Assembly (NCBI GenBank): GCA_001586195.1
Contig: CP014609.1
Span: 470,001-534,000, forward strand
Length of the DNA: 64,000 nucleotides
Direction of reading: 5' to 3'
DNA from: Solibacillus silvestris
Lineage (GTDB): Bacteria; Bacillota; Bacilli; Bacillales_A; Planococcaceae
Shown here: positions 9,280 through 17,885 of the stretch, in pieces
Position numbering within the stretch: position 1 is the stretch's first letter
How the letters are laid out: every line of letters begins with the position of its first letter
Program-made: the position numbers and the translations under genes
Notes under the pieces: generated by a model
What the model saw: only the letters and a program-made list of their open reading frames with translations
Databases searched by the model: none
Told to the model about the DNA's origin: nothing

Positions 9280-9684
9280 TTGACAGCACAAACGAATGCA
9301 TTTAATGCATACAAACAAAACAGTGTGACAACTGCTTCGCCTGGCGAGTTAACATTAATGTTGTATAACGGATGTATAAAATTCCTTAATCGTGCAAAGG
9401 TAGCGATTGAGGTAAAAAATATAGAAGAGCGGAACCATTACATTCAAAGATCTCAAGCAATTATCGGTGAATTAATGTCTACACTTAATATGGATATCGA
9501 AATTTCAAAACAAATGTTACCGCTATATGAATATATGAGTCATCGATTAACGGAGGCAAACATCAAAAATGACCCTGCCATCATCGAAGAAGTCGAAGGC
9601 CTAGTAACTGAATTCCGCGACACATGGAAAGAAGTTATCAAAATTACACGTCAGCAGCAATATGGTACAGCTGGACAAGTTTAA
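9280..9684 (+). CDS. fliS: Flagellin export chaperone FliS
   Basis: A 134-residue protein, AFNAYKQNSVTTASPGELTLMLYNGCIKFL at residues ~6-35 (motif NAYKQNSV...SPGELTLMLY), the hallmark of FliS. FliS binds the flagellin C-terminus and prevents premature polymerisation in the cytoplasm. The start is TTG 9280, eight bases after AAGGAG (9266-9271); the in-frame GTG at 9271 overlaps the SD. It is the last gene of the flagellar operon, before a terminator. Confidence 0.93.
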   Translation: MTAQTNAFNAYKQNSVTTASPGELTLMLYNGCIKFLNRAKVAIEVKNIEERNHYIQRSQAIIGELMSTLNMDIEISKQMLPLYEYMSHRLTEANIKNDPAIIEEVEGLVTEFRDTWKEVIKITRQQQYGTAGQV

Positions 9685-9692
9685 AATATAGT

Positions 9693-9735
9693 AGCCGATG
9701 TGAGAAGAGGTTCAATCTTTTTACATCGGCTTTTT
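9693..9735 (+). terminator. Terminator of flaG-fliD-fliT-fliS
   Basis: AGCCGATGT (9693-9701) pairs with ACATCGGCT (9723-9731), followed by a T-run. Confidence 0.8.
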
Positions 9736-10258
9736 CATATGTAACTCTTTTCTCAAATTTCGACTTCTTTATTTATAAAATTTAAAATAGTCAAAATAGT
9801 ATTGATTATATTGTACTATTTTGTATAATGTAAATAATTAGCAAATTCAATTTGAAAACATCTAGTTTAGATTAACCATACATAACCCATAGACCTACAT
9901 TAATCCAAATACATCACTAAAAACATCTTACGACCGTCAACATCAACAAATTAATATTCGCCTTTTAGTAAATAGAAAACGGTAATATTAAACCCCAAGA
10001 TGCCACTACATCCCATGAATTCGAAAATCTCATCCGTTTTCCCAACATACATAATCAATCGGTTAGTCATCTATAGCAAACTTTTATGTTCCACTGCGAT
10101 ATTGTTTTTGGCTGGAAAAATTCCATTACTTTAATTCATCGAAGAAAGCGGTTACCATGTCAGGTTAACCGATAAAGGGGGTGAGTAAGTATGTGAAATG
10201 GCAACATAAAAACCCCAAGTGAGCATCCTCCAAAGATATCACCTGAGGTTTGGAAGCC
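9736..10258. other. Intergenic stretch with possible structured leader
   Basis: No gene is visible. The first 150 bases are AT-rich; 9880-10090 has unusually many C and few G on the + strand. From 10149 hairpins appear: CGGTTACC (10149-10156) with GGTTAACCG (10163-10171), then an imperfect pair spanning about 10211-10252. AAAGGGGG (10174-10181) looks like an SD but only an ATG-TGA (10191) follows it. These elements precede a terminator-like hairpin and the ComK-like gene. Confidence 0.4.
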
Positions 10259-10295
10259 GGAGTATACCGACATATAGTTAGTATACTCCTTTTTA
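10259..10295 (+). terminator. Terminator-like hairpin in front of the ComK-like gene
   Basis: A perfect 9-bp stem, GGAGTATAC (10259-10267) with GTATACTCC (10281-10289), followed by TTTTT. It lies only 39 bases before ATG 10334, so it could end a short upstream RNA or attenuate the gene. Confidence 0.65.
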
Positions 10296-10333
10296 CTAAA
10301 AATGATAACTATAAAATGGAAGGAGTATGGAAA

Positions 10334-10876
10334 ATGTATAGAATTTCCTTGTATGATGCCTGTGTATTAAAGCCTAAATTTGATCAGTTTAATAATCTTT
10401 ATACGCTTATGATCACGCCGAATGGTAACAAAAAAGTCCCTTTCACACCAATGCAATTACTGGATAGCGAGCTGAAAGAACATGGTTCCAGCCTAAAAGG
10501 TGCAAAGGAAGCGGCAAAAGCCGTTCTTAGCTCCAAATCTGTTAACCCGATCATGATTCCGAGATTACCTCTTCTTCATATTTGGTTCCCCACTGAGGCA
10601 ATGCGCAATGTTGAAAGTTGTATGTACTTTTCATTGCATCACGTCGAAAAAATCGTGCCGTATTTGGAAAATTGCACAATCGTCGTTTTAACAAATTATG
10701 AAAGAATTGAAGTGCCTGTATCACACAGTAAACTGTATAAACAATGGATTAAGGCTAAAGATTACTGCTCGACTGCCTTATTAAAACAATTTTACAGGGA
10801 CCCTTTATATTCAAAAGCCGAAACACAAATTATGTTAAAATGTGCAGAAATAAATGAACAATATGTAATCAATTAA
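10334..10876 (+). CDS. ComK-like competence regulator, divergent
   Basis: A 180-residue protein. The central region, HGSSLKGAKEAAKAVL then LPLLHIWFPTEA and MYFSLHHVEKI, follows the ComK pattern (YGSSxxGRKE..., ...IYMFPT..., WISYKHV). ComK is the DNA-binding master activator of competence in B. subtilis. I chose ATG 10334: GGAAGGAG (10318-10325) lies eight bases before it, whereas the longer frame from 10250 would run through the terminator-like hairpin. It differs strongly from the second ComK at 16909. Whether it binds DNA or only modulates its paralogue cannot be judged. Confidence 0.65.
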   Translation: MYRISLYDACVLKPKFDQFNNLYTLMITPNGNKKVPFTPMQLLDSELKEHGSSLKGAKEAAKAVLSSKSVNPIMIPRLPLLHIWFPTEAMRNVESCMYFSLHHVEKIVPYLENCTIVVLTNYERIEVPVSHSKLYKQWIKAKDYCSTALLKQFYRDPLYSKAETQIMLKCAEINEQYVIN

Positions 10877-10883
10877 TAAGCAT

Positions 10884-10929
10884 AGAGTTTTACGCAACGG
10901 AGCACCCCAATGTGTAAAACTCTTTTTGT
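10884..10929 (+). terminator. Terminator after ComK-like gene
   Basis: AGAGTTTTAC (10884-10893) pairs with GTAAAACTCT (10914-10923), then TTTTTG. Confidence 0.75.
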
Positions 10930-11114
10930 TTCGCATTTTTTTATCGATTCCACATTCTTTTATTGCAATGGGGAAAAATTCAGGTTCATTAGTCATGAGT
11001 TTGAAGTCACAAATTCTCCTTAAAATAGCAATTAAGCACATAGACATTTAATCGTGTATTGCATCATAATGTGGGTATATAAATTGTAGCACTGAATGGC
11101 TAGGGGGAACAGTT

Positions 11115-11492
11115 ATGGCGTTTAAACGCACAGAAGGATTTCGCTTTACTTTTGGGATCCCAATCAAAGCAAATTTCACTGAATTGATTAATGGAAAACA
11201 GGAACAATTAGAAGTAGTAAAATATCCGTGTGAAATCATCGATGTGAGCCCGCATGGCATGAAAATGTTTTCTTCTCGGGAAATTGGTGAAAATAATAAT
11301 AACCTGGTGCAGTTGGAACTGGAATTCATTTTAGACGAGGTATTGATTAAGGCTATTGGAGACATCGTATGGAAGAAGAAATACGGCGATAAGTTTCAAT
11401 ATGGTTTGATCTTCGAAAATCAGCCAGGTATTGAAGAACTAATCGTCAGTGAATTGAAAGTACGCCGCAGAAAAGAAGTCGGACGTAAGTAA
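11115..11492 (+). CDS. PilZ-domain protein (possible c-di-GMP receptor)
   Basis: A 125-residue single-domain protein. DVSPHGMKMF (about residues 44-53) matches the PilZ motif (D/N)xSxxG. The N-terminal R5...R10 pair in KRTEGFR resembles the RxxxR ligand motif, but the spacing is one residue longer, so c-di-GMP binding is likely rather than certain. FQYGLIFENQ is the usual C-terminal strand. SD GGGGGA precedes ATG 11115. It lies between a competence regulator and hpf, outside any operon. A role in motility control is possible because the flagellar genes are close, but this is inference. Confidence 0.78.
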   Translation: MAFKRTEGFRFTFGIPIKANFTELINGKQEQLEVVKYPCEIIDVSPHGMKMFSSREIGENNNNLVQLELEFILDEVLIKAIGDIVWKKKYGDKFQYGLIFENQPGIEELIVSELKVRRRKEVGRK

Positions 11493-11525
11493 ATTGGTTG
11501 GTTACCATTGAATTTTTCCGCATTA

Positions 11526-11571
11526 ACGGGTAGTTGATCTCCCGCTTCTTAGCGGGAGATCAACTACCCGT
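11526..11571. repeat. Long perfect inverted repeat (21-bp arms)
   Basis: Arms 11526-11546 and 11551-11571 are exactly complementary over 21 bases with a four-base loop. No T-run follows on + (TAAAAG) and the - side reads TTAATG, so it is not a standard terminator. It would form a very stable RNA or cruciform hairpin. Confidence 0.85.
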
Positions 11572-11594
11572 AAAAGCCCGATTGGTTCAACTAA

Positions 11595-11628
11595 CAATCA
11601 GTTGGGATGAAGAACCCCCCACTGATTG
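11595..11628. repeat. Second hairpin upstream of hpf
   Basis: CAATCAGT (11595-11602) pairs with ACTGATTG (11621-11628), extended by GGG opposite a C-run. It lies 24 bases after the first inverted repeat. Confidence 0.6.
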
Positions 11629-11714
11629 AAGTTTCACTTTATATAACGATGCGGTGTCTTTCTTATCAATATGTAGGACAACTTGTCGAAATTTGAAAAA
11701 AGTTTCAAGTCGTA

Positions 11715-11743
11715 ACAGGATTTTATTGATGTATGTAGAATTA
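11715..11743 (+). promoter_or_regulatory. Sigma-H promoter of hpf
   Basis: ACAGGATTT (11715-11723), 11 bases, then GTAGAATTA (11735-11743) fits the sigma-H consensus RnAGGAWWW-N11/12-RnnGAATWW at every position. B. subtilis hpf (yvyD) is a known sigma-H and sigma-B target. It ends 34 bases before ATG 11778. Confidence 0.78.
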
Positions 11744-11777
11744 GAATAAGTAGAGCAGTAATGAAGGAGGAGTTCAC

Positions 11778-12335
11778 ATGCTAAAGTTTAACATTCGTGG
11801 TGAAAATATTGAGGTAACTCCAGCGATTCGTGATTACGTGGAGAACAAAATTGAAAAGGTAGAACGCTATTTCAATGAAGATCTGAACGCGAACGCTAAC
11901 GTCAATTTGAAGGTTTATAATGATAAACAAACAAAAGTAGAAGTGACGATTCCGATGAAAAATTTAACATTGCGTGCAGAAGAGCGTCATAATGACATGT
12001 ATGCGGCAGTTGACTTAATTGTCGACAAGCTAGAGCGCCAAATTCGTAAACATAAAACAAAAGTTAATCGTAAATTCCGTGATCGCGAAGGTACAGGTGT
12101 TTACTTCGCCAATGTGACATCCCAAATGGAAGCGAACGCAGAATCTTCAGAAGATGAATATACAATCGTTCGTACGAAGCAATTTGATCTGAAACCGATG
12201 GATCAGGAAGAGGCCGTTTTACAAATGAACATGCTTGGCCATGATTTCTACATTTTCACAGATGCTGAAACAGATGGCACGAACATCGTTTACAAACGTA
12301 AAGACGGTAAATACGGTTTAATCGAAACAAACTAA
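11778..12335 (+). CDS. hpf: Ribosome hibernation promoting factor, long form
   Basis: A 185-residue long HPF (YvyD). It binds the 30S decoding region and joins two 70S ribosomes into inactive 100S dimers in stationary phase or stress. The N-terminal S30AE domain (1-100) begins MLKFNIRGENIEVTPAIRDYVE. The C-terminal dimerisation domain (about 125-183) includes KQFDLKPMDQEEAVLQM and DAETDGTNIVYKRKDGKYGL. SD AAGGAGGAG precedes ATG 11778, and a sigma-H promoter lies just upstream. Gene order fliS/fliT-hpf-secA-prfB is as in B. subtilis. Confidence 0.96.
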   Translation: MLKFNIRGENIEVTPAIRDYVENKIEKVERYFNEDLNANANVNLKVYNDKQTKVEVTIPMKNLTLRAEERHNDMYAAVDLIVDKLERQIRKHKTKVNRKFRDREGTGVYFANVTSQMEANAESSEDEYTIVRTKQFDLKPMDQEEAVLQMNMLGHDFYIFTDAETDGTNIVYKRKDGKYGLIETN

Positions 12336-12350
12336 ATGATTGGCTGCAAG

Positions 12351-12381
12351 CGGATTGCCTGATATGGGCAGTCCGTTTTTT
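12351..12381 (+). terminator. Terminator of hpf
   Basis: CGGATTGCC (12351-12359) pairs with GGCAGTCCG (12367-12375, one G-U pair), followed by TTTTTT. Confidence 0.8.
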
Positions 12382-12488
12382 CTTGAAGTGTTCCTAAATT
12401 TTCCACATTGCAACCGTCCATTTGCGCCACCGGTATATATAATGCTAAAATATACTTTGAGACTATTTATTGGGAAGTGACCAATTCG

Positions 12489-14999
12489 ATGGCAAACATA
12501 TTAAATAAATTATTTGATTTCAATAAAAAAGAAGTAAAGCGTTTAGAAAAGATTGCAGATAAAGTAGAAGCATTGGCTGGACAGTTTGAAAGCCTTTCTG
12601 ATGATGCATTAAAAGCGAAAACAGAAGAATTTAAAAACCGTTTCCAAAATGGTGAAACAGTGGACTCATTATTGCCTGAAGCATTTGCGACAATTCGTGA
12701 AGCTTCTCGCCGTGTTCTTGGCATGTTCCCGTTCCGCGTTCAGATTATGGGGGCGGCTGCATTAAATGAAGGAAATATCGCGGAGATGAAAACCGGTGAA
12801 GGTAAAACGTTAACGTCGACAATGTCCGTTTATTTAAATGCGCTTACTGGTAAAGGTGTTCATGTCGTGACGGTCAACGAATATTTAGCAAGCCGTGACG
12901 CGACTGAAATGGGAGAGTTATATAATTGGTTAGGCTTAACGGTCGGTCTGAACCTGAATAGCCTGTCTAAAGATGAGAAGCGCGAAGCTTATGCTGCGGA
13001 TATTACATATTCGACGAACAATGAGCTTGGTTTCGACTATTTACGTGACAACATGGTGCTTTACAAAGAAGACCGTGTACAGCGTCCGCTTTATTATGCG
13101 GTAATCGATGAGGTTGACTCGATTTTAATCGATGAGGCGCGTACACCGTTAATCATTTCCGGACAAGCAGGGAAATCAGCACAGCTTTATGTACAGTCAA
13201 ATGCATTTGCCCGTATGTTAAAGCAGGATGAAGACTACAACTATGAAGAATCAACAAAAGGCGTAACGCTGACAGAGCAAGGGATCGAGAAGGCAGAGCG
13301 TGCATTTGGGATCGACAACTTATTCGATTTAACACATGTCCGCTTAAACCATGCGATCAACCAAAGCTTAAAAGCACATGCATCCATGCATAAAGATGTC
13401 GACTATGTTGTGCAGGATGGGGAAGTTGTAATCGTTGACGGCTTTACTGGTCGTCTAATGAAAGGTCGTCGCTATTCGGATGGTCTACACCAGGCGATTG
13501 AAGCGAAAGAAGGTCTCGAGATTCAAAATGAATCGATGACAATGGCGACCGTTACATTCCAAAACTATTTCCGTATGTATGAGAAACTGTCTGGTATGAC
13601 AGGTACAGCGAAAACAGAGGAAGAGGAATTCCGCAACATATACAATATGCAGGTTGTAGCGATTCCTACGAACAAGCCGATTGCCCGTGATGACCGTCCT
13701 GACCTTATTTTCGCAACAATGGAAGGCAAGTTCAAAGCGGTTGCAGAAGACATTGCAGAGCGTCACCGATTAGGTCAACCGGTATTGGTTGGTACGGTTG
13801 CAATCGAAACTTCGGAAATCATTTCAAAATATTTAACGAAATTTAAAATTCCACATAACGTGTTAAACGCGAAAAACCATGAGCGTGAAGCGGAAATTAT
13901 TTTAAATGCCGGTCAAAAAGGTGCGGTTACAATCGCGACAAACATGGCTGGTCGTGGTACGGACATTAAACCGGGTGATGGTGTACTTGAAATCGGCGGT
14001 TTAGCGGTAATCGGTACGGAACGTCATGAATCACGCCGTATCGATAATCAGCTTCGTGGTCGTTCAGGTCGTCAAGGGAATCCGGGGGTAACGCAATTCT
14101 ATCTTTCTTTAGAGGATGAGTTAATGCGTCGCTTCGGTTCAGATAAAATGAAGTCGATGATGACAAGACTTGGTATGGACGATACACAGCCTATCCAGTC
14201 AGGCATGGTTTCAAAAGCGGTAGAATCAGCACAAAAACGTGTTGAAGGGAATAACTTCGATGCACGTAAACGTCTACTACAATACGATGATGTACTTCGT
14301 CAGCAGCGTGAAGTGATTTACAAAGAGCGTGAAGAAGTACTGGATTCGGAAAATATGCGTGCATTAGTAGAGTCAATGATTTCTCAGGCAATCGAAAATC
14401 AAGTGGCCCTTCATACACAAGGCGAGAAGGAAAACTGGACACTGGATGCACTGGAAGACTATATCGCGGCAAATCTTTTAGATGAAGGCGATATTACGAA
14501 AGAACAGCTGGTAAATAAATCACCTGAAGAAATGATCGCGTTCATCTCTGAAAAAGTGACAGCGCGATATAATGAAAAAGAAGAAGCAATGACACCGGAG
14601 CGTATGCGTGAATTCGAAAAGGTTATTTTACTTCGTTCAATCGACTCGAAATGGATTGACCATATTGATGCAATGGACCAGTTACGTCAAGGAATTCACT
14701 TACGAGCTTACGGTCAAAACGATCCATTACGCGAATACCAGCAAGAAGGTTTCGCAATGTTCGAAGACATGGTTGCAGCAGTACGTGAAGATGTGGCGAA
14801 ATACGCATTAAAAGCGGAAATCCGCAGCAACCTGCAACGTGAAGAAGTAGCAAAAGGCCAAGCTGTTAACCCGAAAGAAGAAGGCGCAGCAAAACCGAAG
14901 AAACTACCAACACGCAAAGCCGAAAACATCGGACGCAACGACCCATGCCCATGCGGAAGCGGCAAAAAATACAAATCATGCCACGGCGTAGGCCAATAA
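12489..14999 (+). CDS. secA: Protein translocase ATPase SecA
   Basis: An 836-residue motor ATPase that drives preproteins through SecYEG. Walker A is MKTGEGKT (about residue 101-108); the DEAD-type box is [21 protein letters not shown] (split IDEVDS / IDEARTPL) near 205; helicase-like motifs [11 protein letters not shown] and [10 protein letters not shown] follow. The C-terminus has the SEC-C zinc motif [17 protein letters not shown] start at ATG 12489 ([17 protein letters not shown]), the family's usual N-terminus; the longer frame from 12408 adds 27 unrelated residues and has no SD. GGGAAG lies 11 bases upstream. It is followed by a terminator, then prfB. Confidence 0.97.
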   Translation: MANILNKLFDFNKKEVKRLEKIADKVEALAGQFESLSDDALKAKTEEFKNRFQNGETVDSLLPEAFATIREASRRVLGMFPFRVQIMGAAALNEGNIAEMKTGEGKTLTSTMSVYLNALTGKGVHVVTVNEYLASRDATEMGELYNWLGLTVGLNLNSLSKDEKREAYAADITYSTNNELGFDYLRDNMVLYKEDRVQRPLYYAVIDEVDSILIDEARTPLIISGQAGKSAQLYVQSNAFARMLKQDEDYNYEESTKGVTLTEQGIEKAERAFGIDNLFDLTHVRLNHAINQSLKAHASMHKDVDYVVQDGEVVIVDGFTGRLMKGRRYSDGLHQAIEAKEGLEIQNESMTMATVTFQNYFRMYEKLSGMTGTAKTEEEEFRNIYNMQVVAIPTNKPIARDDRPDLIFATMEGKFKAVAEDIAERHRLGQPVLVGTVAIETSEIISKYLTKFKIPHNVLNAKNHEREAEIILNAGQKGAVTIATNMAGRGTDIKPGDGVLEIGGLAVIGTERHESRRIDNQLRGRSGRQGNPGVTQFYLSLEDELMRRFGSDKMKSMMTRLGMDDTQPIQSGMVSKAVESAQKRVEGNNFDARKRLLQYDDVLRQQREVIYKEREEVLDSENMRALVESMISQAIENQVALHTQGEKENWTLDALEDYIAANLLDEGDITKEQLVNKSPEEMIAFISEKVTARYNEKEEAMTPERMREFEKVILLRSIDSKWIDHIDAMDQLRQGIHLRAYGQNDPLREYQQEGFAMFEDMVAAVREDVAKYALKAEIRSNLQREEVAKGQAVNPKEEGAAKPKKLPTRKAENIGRNDPCPCGSGKKYKSCHGVGQ

Positions 15000-15006
15000 A
15001 AGCAAT

Positions 15007-15052
15007 AAAACCGAGGTCATTGAAACTATGCTCAATGACCCGGTTTGTTTTT
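15007..15052 (+). terminator. Terminator of secA
   Basis: An AAACCG...GGTCATTGA arm (15008-15022) pairs with TCAATGACC...GGTTT (15032-15046), one bulge each side, then TGTTTTT. Confidence 0.75.
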
Positions 15053-15106
15053 ATTATTTGATGATAGCTATTTAACAAAAAACTTATTTATTCTTAAATG
15101 ATATTA

Positions 15107-15230
15107 GTTGATTGGAGTGGAGGCGGCGACTTCTGCGGGATAAGCGGGACAGCCGATACACCGCAGGAGCAAAGCGACGAGGAGGATTGGCGCCCGCCCG
15201 CGAAACGCGTCCGCCGCAACGGAAATCAAC
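15107..15230. repeat. Dispersed GC-rich intergenic repeat, copy 1
   Basis: A 124-base GC-rich element bounded by GTTGATTGGAG and CGGAAATCAAC, whose ends are inverted copies (GTTGATT/AATCAAC). Internally it has GCGGGATAAGCGGGACAG and CCGCAGGAGCAAAGCGACGA (each quoted in part), which can fold against each other. A second, shorter copy is at 30202-30308. Similar elements are common between genes in Bacillaceae and Planococcaceae; no function is established that I know of. Confidence 0.75.
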
Positions 15231-15276
15231 GGTTTTAGAAGGCCAAACTTTGACACCCAACTACGGAGGAAAATAT

Positions 15277-16384
15277 ATGATGGAATTAGCAGATGTGCGC
15301 AATGCACTCGAAAATACAGCTACAAAACTAGCGGACTTCAGGGGGTCTCTTTGACTTAGAAAACAAAGAGGCACGAATCCAGGAACTAGATGAACTTATG
15401 CTTGAACCCGAGTTCTGGAATGACCAGAACGGGGCACAGGCAATTATTAACGAAAGCAACGGCATTAAAGCAGTTGTCAACGAATTTAATGAGTTAGTCG
15501 ATACACAGGAAAATCTCGAAATGACACTTGAGCTATTACGCGAAGAACCAGACGAAGAATTGCAGGAAGAACTAGGCAAAGAACTAGCCGAATTCCAGAC
15601 AAAAATGGAAGAATTCGAACTGCAAATGCTGTTGTCAGAACCATACGATAAAAACAATGCCATTCTAGAACTTCACCCAGGTGCAGGTGGTACAGAGTCA
15701 CAGGATTGGGGCTCGATGCTATTACGTATGTACACACGCTGGGCAGAGAAACGCGGATTTAAGGTAACGACAATCGACTATTTACCTGGTGATGAAGCCG
15801 GCATCAAATCGGTGACACTGCAAATTTCGGGCCATAATGCGTACGGCTATTTAAAAGCGGAAAAAGGGGTTCACCGTTTAGTGCGTATTTCACCGTTCGA
15901 TTCATCAGGCCGCCGTCATACATCGTTCGTATCATGTGATGTTATGCCAGAGTTCAATGATGAAATTGAAATCGATATACGAACAGAAGATTTAAAAGTT
16001 GATACGTATCGCGCAACTGGTGCCGGTGGTCAGCATATTAACACGACAGACTCAGCTGTACGTATTACCCATCTTCCAACAGGTGTCGTTGTACAATGTC
16101 AGTCTGAACGTTCGCAAATTAAAAACCGTGATGCAGCAATGAAAATGCTGAAATCGAAGCTGTATCAGCTGGAAATCGAAAAGCAGCAGGCACAGCTGGA
16201 TGAAATTCGCGGTGAGCAGAAAGAAATCGGCTGGGGCTCGCAAATTCGTTCATATGTATTCCATCCTTATTCAATGGTAAAAGATCACCGTACAAGCGCC
16301 GAAACAGGGAATGTAGGCGCTGTAATGGACGGCGATCTGGACATTTTCATTACGGCTTATTTACGATCAAAAATTTCATATTAA
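15277..16384 (+). CDS. prfB: Peptide chain release factor 2, programmed +1 frameshift
   Basis: RF2, 368 residues after frameshifting, releases peptides at UGA and UAA. The first 25 codons (ATG 15277 to CTT 15349-15351) end at an in-frame TGA (15352-15354). The site reads AGGGGG-TCT-CTT-TGA-C: an internal SD-like AGGGGG (15340-15345), the slippery CTT and the UGA stop, as in other prfB genes. The ribosome slips one base forward and continues at GAC 15353 to the TAA at 16384. The downstream part has [13 protein letters not shown] and the catalytic GGQ in [15 protein letters not shown]. This is autoregulation by RF2 level, not a broken gene. SD GGAGG precedes ATG 15277; a second ATG follows immediately at 15280. 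Confidence 0.96.
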
Positions 16385-16408
16385 TACCTTTCACATCGTA
16401 ATAAAATA

Positions 16409-16447
16409 AAACCGTGCCTTAGTAAAAAAGCTAAGGCACGGTTTTTT
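16409..16447 (+). terminator. Terminator of prfB
   Basis: A perfect 12-bp stem, ACCGTGCCTTAG (16411-16422) with CTAAGGCACGGT (16431-16442), then TTTTT. Confidence 0.9.
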
Positions 16448-16515
16448 AGTGAAATTTAAGCTAGGTATTTATTTTCCACTTGTCAAATATAAAAAAATAT
16501 GTGAAAATACATATA

Positions 16516-16529
16516 CGAACAAACGTTCT
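16516..16529. promoter_or_regulatory. LexA (SOS) box upstream of YhjD-like gene
   Basis: CGAACAAACGTTCT matches the Bacillus LexA consensus CGAACRNRYGTTYC at 13 of 14 positions. It is 21 bases before the start codon of the gene at 16550, where a promoter would be. Confidence 0.68.
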
Positions 16530-16549
16530 TATTAATTGGAGGTATTGGT

Positions 16550-16903
16550 ATGCTGCAAATTCCTTCTAAAACGATTCCGTATTATGAGGCAGGGATTTAT
16601 TTGCCGTTGCTGTTAATTATTCTTGGGAAGGATTATTCAATAGTGGAGCAAAGTCCGTTCAAATTTAAAAATCCCTATTTGCAATTAATCGATGCTGTAC
16701 GTATCAAAATAGAGCATGACTTAAAAGAAACGAAGGACTATTTTAAACTTCATCAGATGCGCTTAGTGAGAGGCAAAACGGATGATTTGTTTACCGAGTA
16801 TCATTTTTACTTTGGGGGAGTCATGGAGTGTAGAAGATATTCGAATATTCGCCTTCGTAATCAAAGTGAGTTACTTCTTGCTGAATATTTTAAAAAAAAC
16901 TGA
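16550..16903 (+). CDS. YhjD-like conserved protein, probably SOS-induced
   Basis: A 117-residue protein of unknown function. The pattern AGIYLPLLLIILGKDYSIVEQSPFKFKNPYLQLI (start IYLPLLL, then EQSPFKFKNPYL) and the C-terminal RLRNQSELLLAEYF resemble B. subtilis YhjD, which as I recall lies in the LexA regulon; the LexA box 21 bases upstream supports that link. SD GGAGG precedes ATG 16550. It converges with the comK gene on the other strand, with stop codons five bases apart and no terminator between. No domain with known activity is visible. Confidence 0.62.
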   Translation: MLQIPSKTIPYYEAGIYLPLLLIILGKDYSIVEQSPFKFKNPYLQLIDAVRIKIEHDLKETKDYFKLHQMRLVRGKTDDLFTEYHFYFGGVMECRRYSNIRLRNQSELLLAEYFKKN

Positions 16904-16908
16904 TGCTC

Positions 16909-17400
16909 TTATAAGATACTATTGCGCTGTAAAAGCAGATATTTATAGTACATCGCAGCGCGTACATATTGCTGGTTGAATGATTTCATATTGATGTCCA
17001 GACTAATTTCAGTATTATCCACAAAAGTTACGAGCGTTTTATCCCCGTCTTCACTAATATTAATAATAGGATTCAAGGATATCCAAATATTTTGAGGTGA
17101 ATACGGCGAAAACAGCGGGAATAAAATGCACGGGTCCCCGAAATCATAGGCCACCATGATCGGCAATTTATGTTTATTCTCTCCGAAAAATCCCCTCGCC
17201 TGATATTTGCTAGCATCATAGGAACTTCCATGCAGACGACATGTATCGCGAATAATTTTTAGAGGCTTATACGGAGAGGTAGATTTGCCGTACTTGTCCA
17301 ATATGGTAGTGTGAATTTTATCTCGATGCTGATAGGACTTCAAACAAAAGGTGGAATTAGAAATAATGTAATTGGAATTTCGTGTTAAATTACTGATCAT
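16909..17400 (-). CDS. comK: Competence transcription factor ComK
   Basis: A 163-residue ComK. DTCRLHGSSYDASKYQARGFFG (HGSSYDASK), KLPIMVAYDFGDPCILFPLFSP and NIWISLNPI match the conserved ComK segments (GSSYEGRK, KxPIAVEP..., IWISYKHV). ComK activates DNA-uptake genes and itself. It ends soon after the ...QYVRAAMYYKYLL helix, so the C-terminal tail seen in B. subtilis ComK (192 residues) is about 25 residues shorter. The start ATG at 17400 has AGGGGATG upstream on the minus strand. This is the second ComK-like gene here; the other (10334) is more divergent. MecA, which feeds B. subtilis ComK to ClpCP, is encoded at 54842. Confidence 0.82.
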   Translation of the reverse strand: MISNLTRNSNYIISNSTFCLKSYQHRDKIHTTILDKYGKSTSPYKPLKIIRDTCRLHGSSYDASKYQARGFFGENKHKLPIMVAYDFGDPCILFPLFSPYSPQNIWISLNPIINISEDGDKTLVTFVDNTEISLDINMKSFNQQYVRAAMYYKYLLLQRNSIL

Positions 17401-17531
17401 TTTGCATCCCCTATCTTTCCTACTTTTTTAATCGCTTAAATTTTCACTATACATCTAAACTACTGCATAAAGTGCTAAAAATCAACATTATATTTAGAAA
17501 ATTCTGTCATATGATAATTTTTCAGAATATA

Positions 17532-17561
17532 TTGCAAATTGTATGATTTTTAACTTATAAT
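17532..17561 (+). promoter_or_regulatory. Sigma-A promoter of the IDEAL-domain gene
   Basis: TTGCAA (17532-17537), 18 bases, TATAAT (17556-17561), ending 26 bases before ATG 17588. It lies in the divergent region shared with comK. Confidence 0.6.
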
Positions 17562-17587
17562 GGGTAAAAGAGGTCGAGGTGATATCG

Positions 17588-17827
17588 ATGGATAAATATT
17601 ATTCGTATACAGACTTTTTAAAAGCGGTTAGTCAGCAGTCCACTGAACATCATGCAGAGAAGCTATTGAATGAAATTTATTTAGATTTATTTATTAGTCG
17701 GTTGCAGCGGATGCAACGTATTGAACAATTAAAGTTACTTATCGATACATCGTTAGATCAAAAGAACGAACAAGCATTTTACAGCTATACTACAGAGTTA
17801 AAAGAGTTATTGGAAACTGTTTCGTAA
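17588..17827 (+). CDS. IDEAL-domain protein
   Basis: A 79-residue protein. The segment EQLKLLIDTSLDQKNEQAFYSYTTELKEL at the C-terminus matches the IDEAL motif pattern (a short helical hairpin, I-D-x-A/S-L-D-x-x-x-x-x-A/F-x-x-L). This short domain also occurs at the end of regulatory proteins such as YpiB. I start at ATG 17588 with GAGGTG at 17575-17580; an in-frame GTG at 17579 overlaps the SD. It is divergent from comK across 187 bases. The function is unknown; a role connected with competence is only suggested by position. Confidence 0.65.
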   Translation: MDKYYSYTDFLKAVSQQSTEHHAEKLLNEIYLDLFISRLQRMQRIEQLKLLIDTSLDQKNEQAFYSYTTELKELLETVS

Positions 17828-17829
17828 AA

Positions 17830-17858
17830 AGCCACCCTATTCCAGGTGGTTTTTTTTT
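17830..17858 (+). terminator. Terminator of IDEAL-domain gene
   Basis: CCACC (17832-17836) pairs with GGTGG (17845-17849), flanked by A and T runs, ending TTTTTTTTT. Confidence 0.75.
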
Positions 17859-17885
17859 ATGGGCAATATCGGGGCTCCGGTTGGT

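Noticed and set aside
10181-10222. Tiny peptide (13 codons) from GTG 10181
   Set aside because: The G-run that would be its SD overlaps the start codon; better seen as part of a structured leader.
15112-15354. prfB as a pseudogene, or an 80-residue protein starting at 15112
   Set aside because: The TGA is part of a canonical RF2 frameshift site, and the true start is ATG 15277 with GGAGG; the upstream part lies in the intergenic repeat.
17401-17520. ComK autoregulatory box upstream of comK
   Set aside because: A and T tracts are present, but no AAAA-N5-TTTT pair with proper spacing was found.
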